Positions 54,955 to 64,000 of a stretch of DNA of 64,000 nucleotides are shown in pieces (position 1 is the stretch's first letter; every line of letters starts with the position of its first letter). A program made the position numbers and the translations under genes. The stretch spans positions 1 through 64,000 of the forward strand of contig CAZNLH010000004.1 of NCBI GenBank assembly GCA_964573995.1, in the 5' to 3' direction. Below the pieces are notes generated by a model. That model ran no database searches and was not told the origin of the DNA. It saw only the letters and a list, made by a program, of their open reading frames with translations. The stretch is from CAZNLH01 sp964573995. GTDB taxonomy: Bacteria > Gemmatimonadota > CAZMKB01 > CAZNLH01.

Positions 54955-56264
54955 ACGGCGATGCAGAGGTGAAAAGGGAAGAAATTGGACGGGGCGCGGT
55001 CATGATATCTGAGGCGAGGCAAGGGCGGGAGATAGTAGCGATACACCTCTTCCTGAAGATGGGTTGCCTGTATGAGAGTGAGGACAGGGCAGGGATATCC
55101 AACCTGATGCAGAACCTCGTCCTGAAGGGGACCGAATCGATGGACTGCGAGGCGCTCGATGAGCGACTCGATGCGATGGGATCGAGGTTGTTCTCATCCA
55201 CCGGCAAGGAGACCGGGAGCCTCTCTCTTCTCTGCACGAGGGCAAAACTGCAAGAAGCCCTTGAAGTTATGAGGGATGTCATAACCAACCCCGCGATGAC
55301 TGAAGATGAGTTCGAAAAGGAAAGGGAACTGGCACTTGATGAGATACGCCAGAGAGAAGATGAACTCCTGACCCACACCTTGGACCTCTTTCAGGAGGCC
55401 TTTTATGGTCGACATCCGATGCACAAGACAGTTCAGGGGACGGAAGAGTCGCTAAGGCGGATGACATTGGATGATGTAAGAGAATTCCATGACTGTATAT
55501 ACGTGCCCGGCAACATGGTGTTCTCTTGTTCGGGGGACTTCGATCAGGAGATTGTCCGAGATACGATTGCCGAGGTCGTGGAAAGGCTCTCTTCACGCGG
55601 TGAAGGCGGTGAAGGAGGAAGAGAGAGGGCACACTCGGTAGGAGTAACCGGCCAGGATACCGGCGGCAGGATCGTTGAGGAAATCCGGCAGGATCACAGG
55701 GAGAAATGCGAAGAGAGAGACAGCGCAGCGGCGTGGGTCGTGGTTGGTTATCCCGCCCCGTCCCTTGGTGAAGAAGGGTCGCATGAGATGCAGGTGATCA
55801 ATGCGATCCTCGGGGGATCGATGGATTCCCGTCTTTTTACAAGGCTGCGCGAAAAGAGGGGGCTTGCTTATCAGGTATCATCGATCTACAGGGCATATTC
55901 AGGCCCGAGTTTTCTCGCAGGCTATATAGGGACCAATCCTGAAAGATACGAAGAGGCGTTGACGGGACTGATAACAGAAATTGAGGAGATAGCGCGTGAA
56001 GAAGTCGAAGAGGATGAACTGGAACGGGCAAAGGAGTATCTGAAGGGGGTGTTCCTCATAGGTGGAGAGACAATGGCAGCAAGGGCGGCAAGGAGGGGAA
56101 AATACGAGATCATGGGGCTCGGTTTTGACTATGAGGCGAGGTACTTGAAGGGGATCGAGTCAGTAACGGCAGAAAGAATGAATTGCATTGCAAGGGAACA
56201 TCTTAGGTGCCATTCAATGGGCGCCGTGTTTCCCAGGGGACAGTTGGGAAAGAGAAAGAGATGA
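54951..56264 (+). CDS. M16-family peptidase homologue, inactive subunit
   Basis: 437 residues with the M16 fold, but the HxxEH position reads NLMQN (about 46-50), so zinc binding is lost. Conserved features remain (RDVITNPAMTEDEFEKERE, GSMDSRLFTRLREKRGLAYQ). This matches the inactive partner of two-subunit M16 enzymes such as PQQ- or processing-peptidase types. ATG 54951 overlaps the active subunit. Confidence 0.9.
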   Translation: MNGDAEVKREEIGRGAVMISEARQGREIVAIHLFLKMGCLYESEDRAGISNLMQNLVLKGTESMDCEALDERLDAMGSRLFSSTGKETGSLSLLCTRAKLQEALEVMRDVITNPAMTEDEFEKERELALDEIRQREDELLTHTLDLFQEAFYGRHPMHKTVQGTEESLRRMTLDDVREFHDCIYVPGNMVFSCSGDFDQEIVRDTIAEVVERLSSRGEGGEGGRERAHSVGVTGQDTGGRIVEEIRQDHREKCEERDSAAAWVVVGYPAPSLGEEGSHEMQVINAILGGSMDSRLFTRLREKRGLAYQVSSIYRAYSGPSFLAGYIGTNPERYEEALTGLITEIEEIAREEVEEDELERAKEYLKGVFLIGGETMAARAARRGKYEIMGLGFDYEARYLKGIESVTAERMNCIAREHLRCHSMGAVFPRGQLGKRKR

Positions 56265-56277
56265 AAAGGAGGTCTCA

Positions 56278-57009
56278 ATGAGGAAGTTGCTGTACCTGTC
56301 CTTCGGGTTGATTATGGCCTTGATCCTGAGCAGTTGCAGCAAGGACACGAAGGTGATCCTGAAGGTGACTGTGAAGACCGACAAGGGAGAGGAGCCCTTG
56401 TCGAATGCCAAGTTCTCCCTTCTCCCCTATAATATAGAGTCGATCCAAGACTCACTAAAGATGGCGAACAAGGTGGCCGAACCGCCTTCGGAAGAGGAAG
56501 TGATATCGTTAAGGTCAAAGTATGAAGAAGTCAATACGAAGTATAATGACCACCTCGATGAATATCGGAAGGCAGAGGAGGCCGTGAAGAAGATCAAGGA
56601 TTATACCAGCAGCGCTTACAAGTCCGCATACAAGAGATACACGGCGGCCAAGGCGAATAACAAAGAATTGAACGATATGCGGGAGAATGCCCGTACCGAA
56701 TACATCGCAGCGCGAAAGAAATACGACAGCGATTACGAGAAATGGAAGGAAGCGGCTTACAAGGGCCTGAACGAGGTCATAGCAGGGATACGGAAAGATA
56801 GGGGGATCAGCGAGGACTATCTGGTAAAAACGGACAAGGAGGGCAAGGGGAAGGTGGTTGTCCCAGGTGGGAAGTGGTGGATAAATGGGAAGGAGAGGCA
56901 CCCGTCAAAGAAATATACCTGGCTCGTCTGGAATGTGCCGATCGAGGCCACGGGAGGAGTACTGGAGGTTCCGCTGAACCAGGGCAACGCCAGGGAATGG
57001 ACGGAGTAG
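56278..57009 (+). CDS. Coiled-coil lipoprotein of unknown function
   Basis: 243 residues from ATG 56278 with AAAAGGAGG upstream, 13 bp after the M16 stop. Lipobox LILSSC (Cys19). A short beta part (VILKVTVKTDKGEEPLSNAK) is followed by a Lys/Glu/Tyr-rich helical stretch (about 75-175) and a small C-terminal beta region. It is followed at 1 bp by the ABC-2 permease and may work with it as an anchored partner. Family not recognised. Confidence 0.75.
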   Translation: MRKLLYLSFGLIMALILSSCSKDTKVILKVTVKTDKGEEPLSNAKFSLLPYNIESIQDSLKMANKVAEPPSEEEVISLRSKYEEVNTKYNDHLDEYRKAEEAVKKIKDYTSSAYKSAYKRYTAAKANNKELNDMRENARTEYIAARKKYDSDYEKWKEAAYKGLNEVIAGIRKDRGISEDYLVKTDKEGKGKVVVPGGKWWINGKERHPSKKYTWLVWNVPIEATGGVLEVPLNQGNAREWTE

Positions 57010-57010
57010 C

Positions 57011-58552
57011 ATGTTGTTTCGGGAGAGCGTTTGGAAGGAGTTGTGCCAGAACCTCCTGACAACGCGCTTTGCCGCGTGCGTGGTCCTATCGCTCATGCTG
57101 ATCATTATCAGCGCGCTGGTCGGGAGCCAGGAGTATCGGCAGCGTCTTGCGGAATATGACGGGCTCGTGGCGGGGGAACAGAAGACGCTGGAGGATGTCC
57201 GGGTCTATTCCCACCTCAAGCCCGCATTGGCCAGGAGGCCGAACCCGCTCATAATATTCAATCTCGGGTATACCGACCGAGTTGGAAACGTGGTGAAGAT
57301 ATCTCATCGAACCGTCCCTTTTCTGGCGTCGGGTGGAGGGCTGGACAACGAGATACTGTCGATTTTCCCCACTCTCGATTTAATGGACGTAATAATATAT
57401 GTGCTGGGGCTCCTCGCCCTACTCATTTCATTCGATGCGATATCGGGTGAAAGGGAACAGGGAACGCTGAGGCTCATAATGTCAAATTCGATCACCAGAG
57501 GCAAGGTGGCCTTGGCCAAGTACGCAGGTGGCCTCATCAGCCTCCTGATTCCCCTCGTCATGAGTTTCCTGGTCGCGATCCTGGTCCTTAATGTTTATTT
57601 CCCTCTCGGTCTTACGGGAAGCGACTGGCTCAGGATACTCTTTATTATTATAACAGCGGTCTTGTACCTGTCGACCATGTTACTGGTAGGGCTGTGTCTC
57701 TCATCGCTGGTGAGGCGTTCTTCTACGGCGTTGATGCTGGCGATGTTGATATGGCTCATGTTTGTGATTGTATTTCCCAACTTGTCGGATTTCATGGCGT
57801 CTCAATCCATAGAGGTCGAGACCAGCAGATCTCTCAGGCAGAAGGTGGAGTCGCTCGTGGATGAGGCGAACAAGGAGATTGCCCTGTATGAATCACATCT
57901 CCCCAAGTCGACGGTCATGGGCGAACTCAGCATCTACGGGGATGATGGAGAAGTCCTGGTCCGGTTGGGACGTCCCGAAAGGTATGCGTGGTTGACCGAT
58001 TACTATACTTACTCGAACCAGGTCTGGCTGCGTTACGCGGACCGTATATGGGATGTAAGGCGAAACCACCTCTATCAATTGGCCAGGCAGGCATCATTGG
58101 CGACAGGTGCCTCTCACATCTCACCGGCGTTTATGGCGGACAGGATCACCCAGTACCTTGCTGGCTCAAGCCTCCAAGACTACGAGGACTTCATGGAAGC
58201 GGCGCGGAATTACAGGGGAGAGTTGGTGAATTACATCAACGATCACGATGGCTTTCGGTCGAGACGCTGGTTTACGGACGATCCCCCCGATCAGGAACCT
58301 CTGGTCCTGGATCCGAGCACGTTCAACCGCAATGACATGGACATGGAGAGGGCTTGGCGGATGCTCGACGCAGCGGAAAAGGACGGGAGCCGGGCACTGG
58401 ACCTGAGCGACATGCCGCGGTTCAGGTTCCTCCCGGCGGGGCTTCAGGAATCCATCCGGCGTTCAGAGACCGACATCTTCACCCTTATGGGGTTGAGCAT
58501 AGTCCTTTTCGGCCTTTTTTCCTTGGCCTTTTCGAGGTATGACGTTCGATGA
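57011..58552 (+). CDS. ABC-2-type transporter permease (first of pair)
   Basis: 513 residues. TM1 at about 20-40 (FAACVVLSLMLIIISALVG), an outer loop, then FDAISGEREQGTLRLIMSNS, the ABC-2/NosY-type cytoplasmic coupling motif, with TM helices at about 122-260; a large soluble loop (about 265-480) and a final TM (LMGLSIVLFGLFSLAFS). Such permeases pair with an ATPase to move substrates across the inner membrane; none is in the window. It overlaps its paralogue as ATGA. Confidence 0.83.
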   Translation: MLFRESVWKELCQNLLTTRFAACVVLSLMLIIISALVGSQEYRQRLAEYDGLVAGEQKTLEDVRVYSHLKPALARRPNPLIIFNLGYTDRVGNVVKISHRTVPFLASGGGLDNEILSIFPTLDLMDVIIYVLGLLALLISFDAISGEREQGTLRLIMSNSITRGKVALAKYAGGLISLLIPLVMSFLVAILVLNVYFPLGLTGSDWLRILFIIITAVLYLSTMLLVGLCLSSLVRRSSTALMLAMLIWLMFVIVFPNLSDFMASQSIEVETSRSLRQKVESLVDEANKEIALYESHLPKSTVMGELSIYGDDGEVLVRLGRPERYAWLTDYYTYSNQVWLRYADRIWDVRRNHLYQLARQASLATGASHISPAFMADRITQYLAGSSLQDYEDFMEAARNYRGELVNYINDHDGFRSRRWFTDDPPDQEPLVLDPSTFNRNDMDMERAWRMLDAAEKDGSRALDLSDMPRFRFLPAGLQESIRRSETDIFTLMGLSIVLFGLFSLAFSRYDVR

Positions 58553-59946
58553 AGGTGATACGAACCGTAATGATTTATTCATTGAAAGACTACCTTGGTA
58601 GCCTGCGGCTCTTTCTGAGTTTCATTATAGTCGTCTTGCTCATGGCCTTCGGGGCCCTTGTCTACAGTCAGCAGTATCAGCAGGAACTCATGGACTACCG
58701 TGGTAACCGGACCGAGCAGGATAGAAGGATCCAGGAGGAGAGTCGTAGTCTGGCATCCGTCGTCATGAAGGACCGGTATGCCTTCAAGAGGCCATCACCG
58801 TTGCAGTTCATTGTTGATGGCGGGGAGGCAAGCCTGCCGAACAAAGTCCCATTTAACGTGAATGTCGTGATGAGCCCGGAAAGGGAGGCGTATATAAATT
58901 ATATGATACCACCGTTCGAAGGCATCGACTGGGATTTTATCGTGAGGGTGATCTTCTCCTTCATCGCAATCGCGTTGACCTACGATGCAGTTTCCGGAGA
59001 GAGAGAACGCGGCACGCTGCGGTTGATCATGGCCAACCCCGTACCGAGGGACAAATACATCATAGGTAAGTTCCTGGCGGCGTTCTTCGCCCTTGCAACC
59101 CCCCTTTTATTCGGCGGCCTCATTTCAGTGGCGATCGTCGTGGTTTACGGCCACATTTCCCTTTCAAGCCAGGACCTCCTCAGGGGCACGATGCACATGT
59201 TGCTTTCCTTGTTTTACATTGCACTCTTCGTCCTTATTGGGCTGTTGGTCTCTATACGTGCCAAAAAGTCCTCCGCGAGCCTTGTGGTCCTGTTGTTGAT
59301 ATGGGTCTGCCTTGTGATAGCCATACCCGGAGTGGCCCGACCCGTTGCGATTATCCACAGGGACATATCAAGACGAGATGTGTTCAACAGGCAGGTCTCG
59401 GAGATATTGGACGACACGATCAAGGAGTATGAGGGACAGGACGTCAGCCATGCGCCGCTCGATGTGGCACCCATTGACGATTCGGAATATCGTTGGGCCG
59501 AAATGATGGACAAGGTGGATGCCAGGGAGCAGGAGATGGTGGACAATTACTGGGCGGCCAAACTCGAGCAATCGCGCCTCGCACGGTCTATATCGATGGT
59601 ATCGCCCGCCGGGCTCTACCGTTTCGCGGGTCAGGACTTGCTGAATACGGGGATAGCGCGGCAGGAGGAATATGTCAGGTCGGTCAAGGCATTCAGGGGT
59701 GTGCTGGCAGATTTCGGTAGGGAAATGGATGCTCTCGACAAGGATAGCCCCCATATACTCTTCAGGGAGTGGTACATGTCACAGAAGCCGGTCGATCCGG
59801 ATATCGTTCCACGGTACGGTGAAAAGGACAGCGGAGATTGGGGGGGATTCGAGAGCGGGTTGAGGGGGATGATGGTGTTGATCTCAGAGGTCCTGGTCCT
59901 TTTTATTGCTGCCCACGTGAGTTTTCTGAGGAGCGATGTCAGGTAG
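58549..59946 (+). CDS. ABC-2-type transporter permease (second of pair)
   Basis: 465 residues with the same plan as the preceding gene: TM1 (FLSFIIVVLLMAFGALVYS), YDAVSGERERGTLRLIMANP as coupling motif, a TM cluster (about 140-265), a large loop, a terminal TM. It probably forms a heterodimer with the first permease. Translationally coupled to its neighbours on both sides. Confidence 0.83.
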   Translation: MKVIRTVMIYSLKDYLGSLRLFLSFIIVVLLMAFGALVYSQQYQQELMDYRGNRTEQDRRIQEESRSLASVVMKDRYAFKRPSPLQFIVDGGEASLPNKVPFNVNVVMSPEREAYINYMIPPFEGIDWDFIVRVIFSFIAIALTYDAVSGERERGTLRLIMANPVPRDKYIIGKFLAAFFALATPLLFGGLISVAIVVVYGHISLSSQDLLRGTMHMLLSLFYIALFVLIGLLVSIRAKKSSASLVVLLLIWVCLVIAIPGVARPVAIIHRDISRRDVFNRQVSEILDDTIKEYEGQDVSHAPLDVAPIDDSEYRWAEMMDKVDAREQEMVDNYWAAKLEQSRLARSISMVSPAGLYRFAGQDLLNTGIARQEEYVRSVKAFRGVLADFGREMDALDKDSPHILFREWYMSQKPVDPDIVPRYGEKDSGDWGGFESGLRGMMVLISEVLVLFIAAHVSFLRSDVR

Positions 59947-60730
59947 GACGGCCATGCCCCGCGAAAAAGTCCGATCAACGGTCGAAGGCGCCCTTGGGGT
60001 CATCACCATTGACAATCCCCCTCACAACCTCCTCGGCCGTGAGGTGATCCGGGAGATAGAGCGGTCGCTTTCAGAGTTGGAAGGTAACGGGTCCGTTAGA
60101 GTGATAATTCTCACGGGGAGTGGAGAATATTTTTCCACCGGGGCCGATATAGGTGAGATAGCGGCCGTGGAGGAGGAAGCGAGCGCAAAGAGGATGTGCG
60201 TCCGTGGGCACTCCGTATTTCATCGATTCTGGTTGGCCCGCGTACCAACCATCGCGGCACTCAATGGAAACTGCCTTGGGGGTGGCCTGGAAATCGCCCT
60301 GGCCTGCCACTTACGTATTGCAGAAGAGGGGATAAGGCTCGGTTTTCCCGAGATACGGCTCGGCTTGATTCCCGGGTGGGGTGGGACCCAAAGAATGCTT
60401 CGTTATGTCGGGCCATCTATCGCATTGGAGTACATCCTGACTGGTAGGATGATGAGTGCGGAACGGGCGATGGAGTTGGGGATTGTGAACGAGGTGTCGC
60501 CACGTGGGGAGGCATTAAAGGAGGCGAAGCGGCTCGGACGGCGTATTGCTGAAAAGAGTGAAAAGGCGGTCGGGGAGGCCTTGAAGACAATAAGAAATGG
60601 GCTGGAGACAAGCCTTGAAGACGCACTGGATCACGAGGCGGGTTGTTTTGGACGCCTCCGGGCGACCAAGGAAGTAGAGGAGGGAATAAGGGCGTTTTTC
60701 GAGGGCAGAAGGCCGAAATTTGGGGGTTGA
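59936..60730 (+). CDS. Enoyl-CoA hydratase/isomerase (crotonase family)
   Basis: 264 residues. Both catalytic glutamates of enoyl-CoA hydratase are in place: GNCLGGGLEIALAC and GFPEIRLGLIPGWGGTQRM, and the oxyanion-hole segment STGADIGEI is present. It hydrates trans-2-enoyl-CoA in beta-oxidation-type pathways. ATG 59936 overlaps the permease by 11 bases; ATG 59954 is an alternative. It ends inside a hairpin terminator. Confidence 0.92.
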   Translation: MSGRTAMPREKVRSTVEGALGVITIDNPPHNLLGREVIREIERSLSELEGNGSVRVIILTGSGEYFSTGADIGEIAAVEEEASAKRMCVRGHSVFHRFWLARVPTIAALNGNCLGGGLEIALACHLRIAEEGIRLGFPEIRLGLIPGWGGTQRMLRYVGPSIALEYILTGRMMSAERAMELGIVNEVSPRGEALKEAKRLGRRIAEKSEKAVGEALKTIRNGLETSLEDALDHEAGCFGRLRATKEVEEGIRAFFEGRRPKFGG

Positions 60731-60753
60731 CGAACGCGTCAAACCCCGATTTT
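60722..60753 (+). terminator. Intrinsic terminator overlapping the crotonase stop
   Basis: GGGGGTTGACG (60722-60732) pairs with CGTCAAACCCC (60737-60747) except for one G-A mismatch, loop AACG, followed by GATTTT. The gene stop codon is within the left arm. Confidence 0.7.
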
Positions 60754-60804
60754 AGCGCCTGGAATGCCGAGCGTATGATATGAACGGATAACCGGGGGAG
60801 TAAG

Positions 60805-61959
60805 ATGGACTTCACGTTTACGGACGAGCAGCAGATGCTTAGGGAGACGATCAGAAAGTTTACGGAGAACGAGGTCAAGCCCGTGGCAAGACAAATCGAT
60901 GTAGAGAAAAAGATTCCCCAGGACCTCCTCGATAAGGCCAGGGATCTCGGACTTTACGGAATCCTGATCCCCGAGGAGTACGGGGGGATAGAAGCCGGCG
61001 ATACGGGCTATTGCATCGCCACTGAAGAAATCGCGAAGGGGAGCAGTTCACTGGCGGTATACCTGGGGGCACACCAGAGCATAGGTGCGATGGCGATATT
61101 GCTTGATGGGACGGAGGAACAGAAGAGGAAGTACCTCCCGAAGATGGCCACGGGGGAAAAAGTGGGCGCGTTCGCACTGACGGAGCCCAATGCGGGATCC
61201 GACGCCTCCAGGCTCGAGAGCACGGCGGTCAGGGATGGAGACCGTTTCATAGTCAACGGCTCGAAGATATGGATCACGAACGGCGACGTGGCGGACGTGA
61301 TCTCCTTGTTCGTCAAGGCATCCAGCAAAGATGGCAGCAGCCGGGGCATAACGGCCATCATAGTCGAATCGACTACTCCGGGCTTCAAGGTGGGCTCCGT
61401 GGATGACAAGATGGGGATAAGGGGCTCCTCGTCCGCGGAACTCATCTTCGAGGATATGGCCGTACCGGCGGAAAACCTGCTCGGCCGTGAGGGAAAGGGG
61501 TTCATTACCGCGATGAAGACTCTCGATCACGGGCGTATAGGCATCGGGGCAATGTGCCTGGGGGTTGCCAAGGAGGCCCTCGAACTTAGTGTCAACCACG
61601 CGAGGGAGCGGATGCAGTTCGGGCGTCCGATCGCCGACCTTCAGGCCATCCAGTGGATGATCGCCGACATGGCGGCCGAGATCTACGCCATGGAGTCGAT
61701 GGTCTACCGGACTGCGTGGCTCTCCGACCAGGGCAGGAGGGTAACGCGGGAGGGGGCCATTACAAAGATGTATGCCTCGGAGTGTCTCGACAGGATCGTG
61801 GACAAGGCAGTCCAGATCCATGGTGGTATGGGATACATGAAGGAATACCCGATCGAGATGTTCTACAGGGACTCCAGGATAAACCGTATATTTGAGGGCA
61901 CCAACGAGATCCAGCGCCTGATCATCGCCAGGGACATATTGAAAAAGGGCGGGTATTGA
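60805..61959 (+). CDS. Acyl-CoA dehydrogenase, short/medium-chain type
   Basis: 384 residues with the full ACAD fold. Signatures GAFALTEPNAGSDASRLES, GIRGSSSAELIFEDM and RINRIFEGTNEIQRL, the last holding the catalytic Glu (FEGT) of butyryl-CoA-dehydrogenase-like enzymes. It oxidises acyl-CoA to enoyl-CoA using FAD; no ETF genes are in the window. ATG 60805 has GGGGGAGT upstream. Confidence 0.95.
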   Translation: MDFTFTDEQQMLRETIRKFTENEVKPVARQIDVEKKIPQDLLDKARDLGLYGILIPEEYGGIEAGDTGYCIATEEIAKGSSSLAVYLGAHQSIGAMAILLDGTEEQKRKYLPKMATGEKVGAFALTEPNAGSDASRLESTAVRDGDRFIVNGSKIWITNGDVADVISLFVKASSKDGSSRGITAIIVESTTPGFKVGSVDDKMGIRGSSSAELIFEDMAVPAENLLGREGKGFITAMKTLDHGRIGIGAMCLGVAKEALELSVNHARERMQFGRPIADLQAIQWMIADMAAEIYAMESMVYRTAWLSDQGRRVTREGAITKMYASECLDRIVDKAVQIHGGMGYMKEYPIEMFYRDSRINRIFEGTNEIQRLIIARDILKKGGY

Positions 61960-62015
61960 CGGTGTAGGGGGCTACCGTGCATGGGCCCGGGTCGTAATTA
62001 GGAGACGGGGGCAAT

Positions 62016-63872
62016 ATGAAAGAACCGGCACGAGGGACGGAGAAAACGGCGTTCATAGACCTTTCGAGCGGTTCGGTACGCATTGAAGAGACGCCTGGCA
62101 GGCTCGTGGAGAGGTTTCTTGGCGGGCGAGGATTGAACATGTTCTATCTGTACAGCCTCCTTGAACCCGGCATTGACCCCTTCTCCGCCGAAAACCCGCT
62201 CATCTTCGGAGCGGGGTTGCTCACCGGTACGGCGGCACCGAGTTCAAGTCGATTTAATGTGTCGGCCAAGTCGCCTGAGACCTACATCCTTGGTGACGCG
62301 AACTGCGGGCACAGATTCGGTCCGAGGATGCGTTTTTCGGGTTTCGACAGGCTCGTAATCACCGGAAAGGCACCTGCCCCTTCGTATATATACTTGAATG
62401 AGGGGGAGTGCGAGGTCCGTGGGGCCGGGCGATGGTGGGGCCTGAATGCGCGGGAGGTCCAGGAGGAGATACGAAGCGAACTCGGCTCGAAGGTGGAGGC
62501 GGCCTGTATCGGGAGGGCCGGGGAAAAGAGGGTGAGATTCGCTTCGGTCATGAACGGAGAGAAGGCGACCGCGGGGCGCTGCGGGCTGGGGGCCGTCATG
62601 GGTTCAAAGCGGCTCAAGGCCGTGGTCGCCGCCGGCAATGTGCCGGTTGACGTTATGTTCCGCAGGGAACTGAACGACAAGCGCCGGGAGATGAACGAAT
62701 ACCTCCGTCGTTCACACGTGATCAAGGCATTGGGCACCTATGGGACGTCTCTTCTCTACGAGCCGAGCAATGCAATGGGTGCGATACGGACGAAGAACAG
62801 CATGGTGAATGCCTTTGAAGAGACATTGAATGCCGAGGAGATACATCGCTTCATAGAGCGGATGTATTCCTGTTACAACTGTATCGTTCACTGCCGGCAC
62901 AAGAACAAACTCGGCGGCGGAGGGCCTGAGTATTCTACTATCGGCCTCCTCGGGGCGAACTGCGGGATAGCCGATCCCGAGCAAGTCATCCAACTGAACA
63001 ACCTGTGCAACGACCTCGGACTTGACACCTCCTCGACGGGATCGATTATCTCCTGGGCGATGGAGTTGCAAGAAAAGGGGCTGATCGACGATTCGGTCAC
63101 GGGCCGAGCCTTGCCGGGCTTCGGCGATTTCGAGGGGATAAGGGACCTGATCATAGACATCTCCGAGCGGGAGGGATTCGGCGATGTGCTGGCGGAGAGC
63201 ACCCAGGCGGTAAAGACGCTCGGACCGCAAACGGCGAAGTACCTGACGGCAGTCAAGGGACTTCCCCAGACGGACCCGCACGATTGCCGCATCATCAAGA
63301 GTTTCGCACTCGGGATTGCCGTCTCATCAAGGGGTGCGGATCACCTGAGGAACCGCCCGACGCTTGATATATTCGACCTCCCCAAGGAGGTAATGACGGG
63401 TATCTACGGGACAAGGATCGACCCCGAGATCACCTCCTACGATACGAAAGACGTCATGGTTCATTTTCATGAAAATATCTATGCAATAGTGGATTCCCTC
63501 GGCCTCTGCAAGTTTATCTGTCACGGCTTCAACAGTCCGCACCTCCTCGATTACCGCCACTTTTCAGAACTCATCTTTCTCGCCTCCGGTCTGAGGTTCG
63601 ACCCGGAGGAACTCGTCGGTATCGCTGATCGGATTGTTGACACGGAGCGTCTGATCAACATGAGGGAGGGACTTGGAAGGCGTGACGACACCCTTCCGTG
63701 GCGATATTTCGAGGAAGGGGTTCCACTGAAGGGATACAGGGGCCAGAAGATCGAGCGCGGGGAGTTTGAGAGGGCCCTTAGCGGTTATTACCACCTGAGA
63801 GGCTGGGATGAACAGGGGGCCCCGCCTCCTGCGCGAACCGCCGAACTCGAAGAACTCCGAGCCCTTCTCTGA
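62016..63872 (+). CDS. Aldehyde ferredoxin oxidoreductase (tungsten/molybdopterin)
   Basis: 618 residues, typical AOR length. The cofactor-binding N-terminal domain has FLGGRGLNMFYLYSLL and GLLTGTAAPSSSRF. The [4Fe-4S] ligands are CYNCIVHC (about 289-296) with a late Cys in LGLCKFIC. It oxidises aldehydes to acids, reducing ferredoxin, and is typical of anaerobes. ATG 62016 is 56 bp after the acyl-CoA dehydrogenase, suggesting joint expression. Confidence 0.93.
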   Translation: MKEPARGTEKTAFIDLSSGSVRIEETPGRLVERFLGGRGLNMFYLYSLLEPGIDPFSAENPLIFGAGLLTGTAAPSSSRFNVSAKSPETYILGDANCGHRFGPRMRFSGFDRLVITGKAPAPSYIYLNEGECEVRGAGRWWGLNAREVQEEIRSELGSKVEAACIGRAGEKRVRFASVMNGEKATAGRCGLGAVMGSKRLKAVVAAGNVPVDVMFRRELNDKRREMNEYLRRSHVIKALGTYGTSLLYEPSNAMGAIRTKNSMVNAFEETLNAEEIHRFIERMYSCYNCIVHCRHKNKLGGGGPEYSTIGLLGANCGIADPEQVIQLNNLCNDLGLDTSSTGSIISWAMELQEKGLIDDSVTGRALPGFGDFEGIRDLIIDISEREGFGDVLAESTQAVKTLGPQTAKYLTAVKGLPQTDPHDCRIIKSFALGIAVSSRGADHLRNRPTLDIFDLPKEVMTGIYGTRIDPEITSYDTKDVMVHFHENIYAIVDSLGLCKFICHGFNSPHLLDYRHFSELIFLASGLRFDPEELVGIADRIVDTERLINMREGLGRRDDTLPWRYFEEGVPLKGYRGQKIERGEFERALSGYYHLRGWDEQGAPPPARTAELEELRALL

Positions 63873-63883
63873 GGGCCCGTACC

Positions 63884-63991
63884 ATGCCGGCAATGGGCGG
63901 TGATCTCGAGTCCGTGGCCGGCCTTGACATCCGGGCATTCATCCCCTATCTTGGAACCCCCCCTTCGGTAACCATGGCGGTGCTGGAATAA
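63884..63991 (+). CDS. Possible small ORF after the AOR gene
   Basis: 35 codons from ATG 63884, with GAGGG eight bases upstream, ending in TAA that overlaps another ATG (63991-63993) as TAATG, an arrangement seen in coupled genes. AOR genes are often followed by a MoaD-like carrier, but this peptide has no GG terminus and no recognised family. May be noise. Confidence 0.25.
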   Translation: MPAMGGDLESVAGLDIRAFIPYLGTPPSVTMAVLE

Positions 63992-64000
63992 TGGCGGCAG

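Noticed and set aside
59164..60310. Opposite-strand open frames through permease and crotonase genes
   Set aside because: They are shadows of well-supported genes with no motifs of their own.
1..64000. tRNA genes, rRNA genes or CRISPR arrays
   Set aside because: No cloverleaf with a GGTTCGAATCC-like T-arm, no rRNA-like tract and no regularly spaced direct repeats were seen by reading.

Overview
The window looks like the replication-origin region of a bacterial chromosome, probably from an uncultured lineage of the FCB superphylum (Krumholzibacteriota-, Eisenbacteria- or Latescibacterota-like). The reasons are four secreted proteins ending in an NPFNP-type FlgD-like/Por-secretion sorting domain, Omp28-like proteins, beta-propeller repeat proteins, and a multiheme cytochrome beside an outer-membrane barrel. 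The lineage is an inference, because no rRNA or other phylogenetic marker was compared. TGA is the normal stop of many genes here, so the two internal TGA codons described below are not explained by an altered genetic code.

Layout. 1-2.4 kb: the 3' part of a multiheme c-type cytochrome coupled to an outer-membrane barrel. 2.5-4.4 kb: a LOG-family protein and a sorting-tagged secreted protein. 4.5-12.8 kb: an RND efflux operon (lipoprotein adaptor plus two RND pumps, the first greatly enlarged). 13.1-16.2 kb: a small lipoprotein and a 782-residue regulator that fuses a transposase-like double HTH to a helical-repeat region and a SARP/BTAD-like C-terminus. 16.5-19.3 kb: two beta-propeller secreted proteins. 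19.7-28.3 kb: a redox/surface cluster holding two thioredoxin/Omp28-like genes with an in-frame TGA exactly at the first position of a CxxC motif (probable selenoproteins, UxxC), a Cys-containing Omp28 paralogue, a TlpA-type oxidoreductase, a beta-barrel protein and a sorting-tagged protein. 28.3-44.1 kb: leuS, then bactofilin, M23 peptidase, parB and parA with parS, a secreted protein, a radical SAM protein, a second parS, and the mnmG-mnmE-yidC-yidD-rnpA-rpmH operon. 44.2-52.1 kb: dnaA, the putative oriC, dnaN, dciA, gyrB and gyrA; recF is not between dnaN and dciA. 52.5-64 kb: a second M23 peptidase, an M16 peptidase pair (active plus inactive), a coiled-coil lipoprotein with two ABC-2-type permeases, then enoyl-CoA hydratase, acyl-CoA dehydrogenase and a tungsten/molybdenum aldehyde ferredoxin oxidoreductase.

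How it works together. Genes left of the origin run mainly leftward and genes right of it run rightward. By eye the + strand changes from C-rich to G-rich around the dnaA-dnaN gap and the start of dnaN, which places oriC there; parS sites at 34.0 and 38.1 kb fit the adjacent ParAB. The redox cluster is the most novel part. Both putative selenoprotein genes have consensus -35/-10 promoters, plausible bSECIS-like hairpins just after the TGA, and Cys-containing homologues in the same window. Together with TlpA and the barrel protein they suggest a selenium-using envelope thiol-disulfide system.

No tRNA, rRNA, CRISPR array or insertion sequence was recognised.
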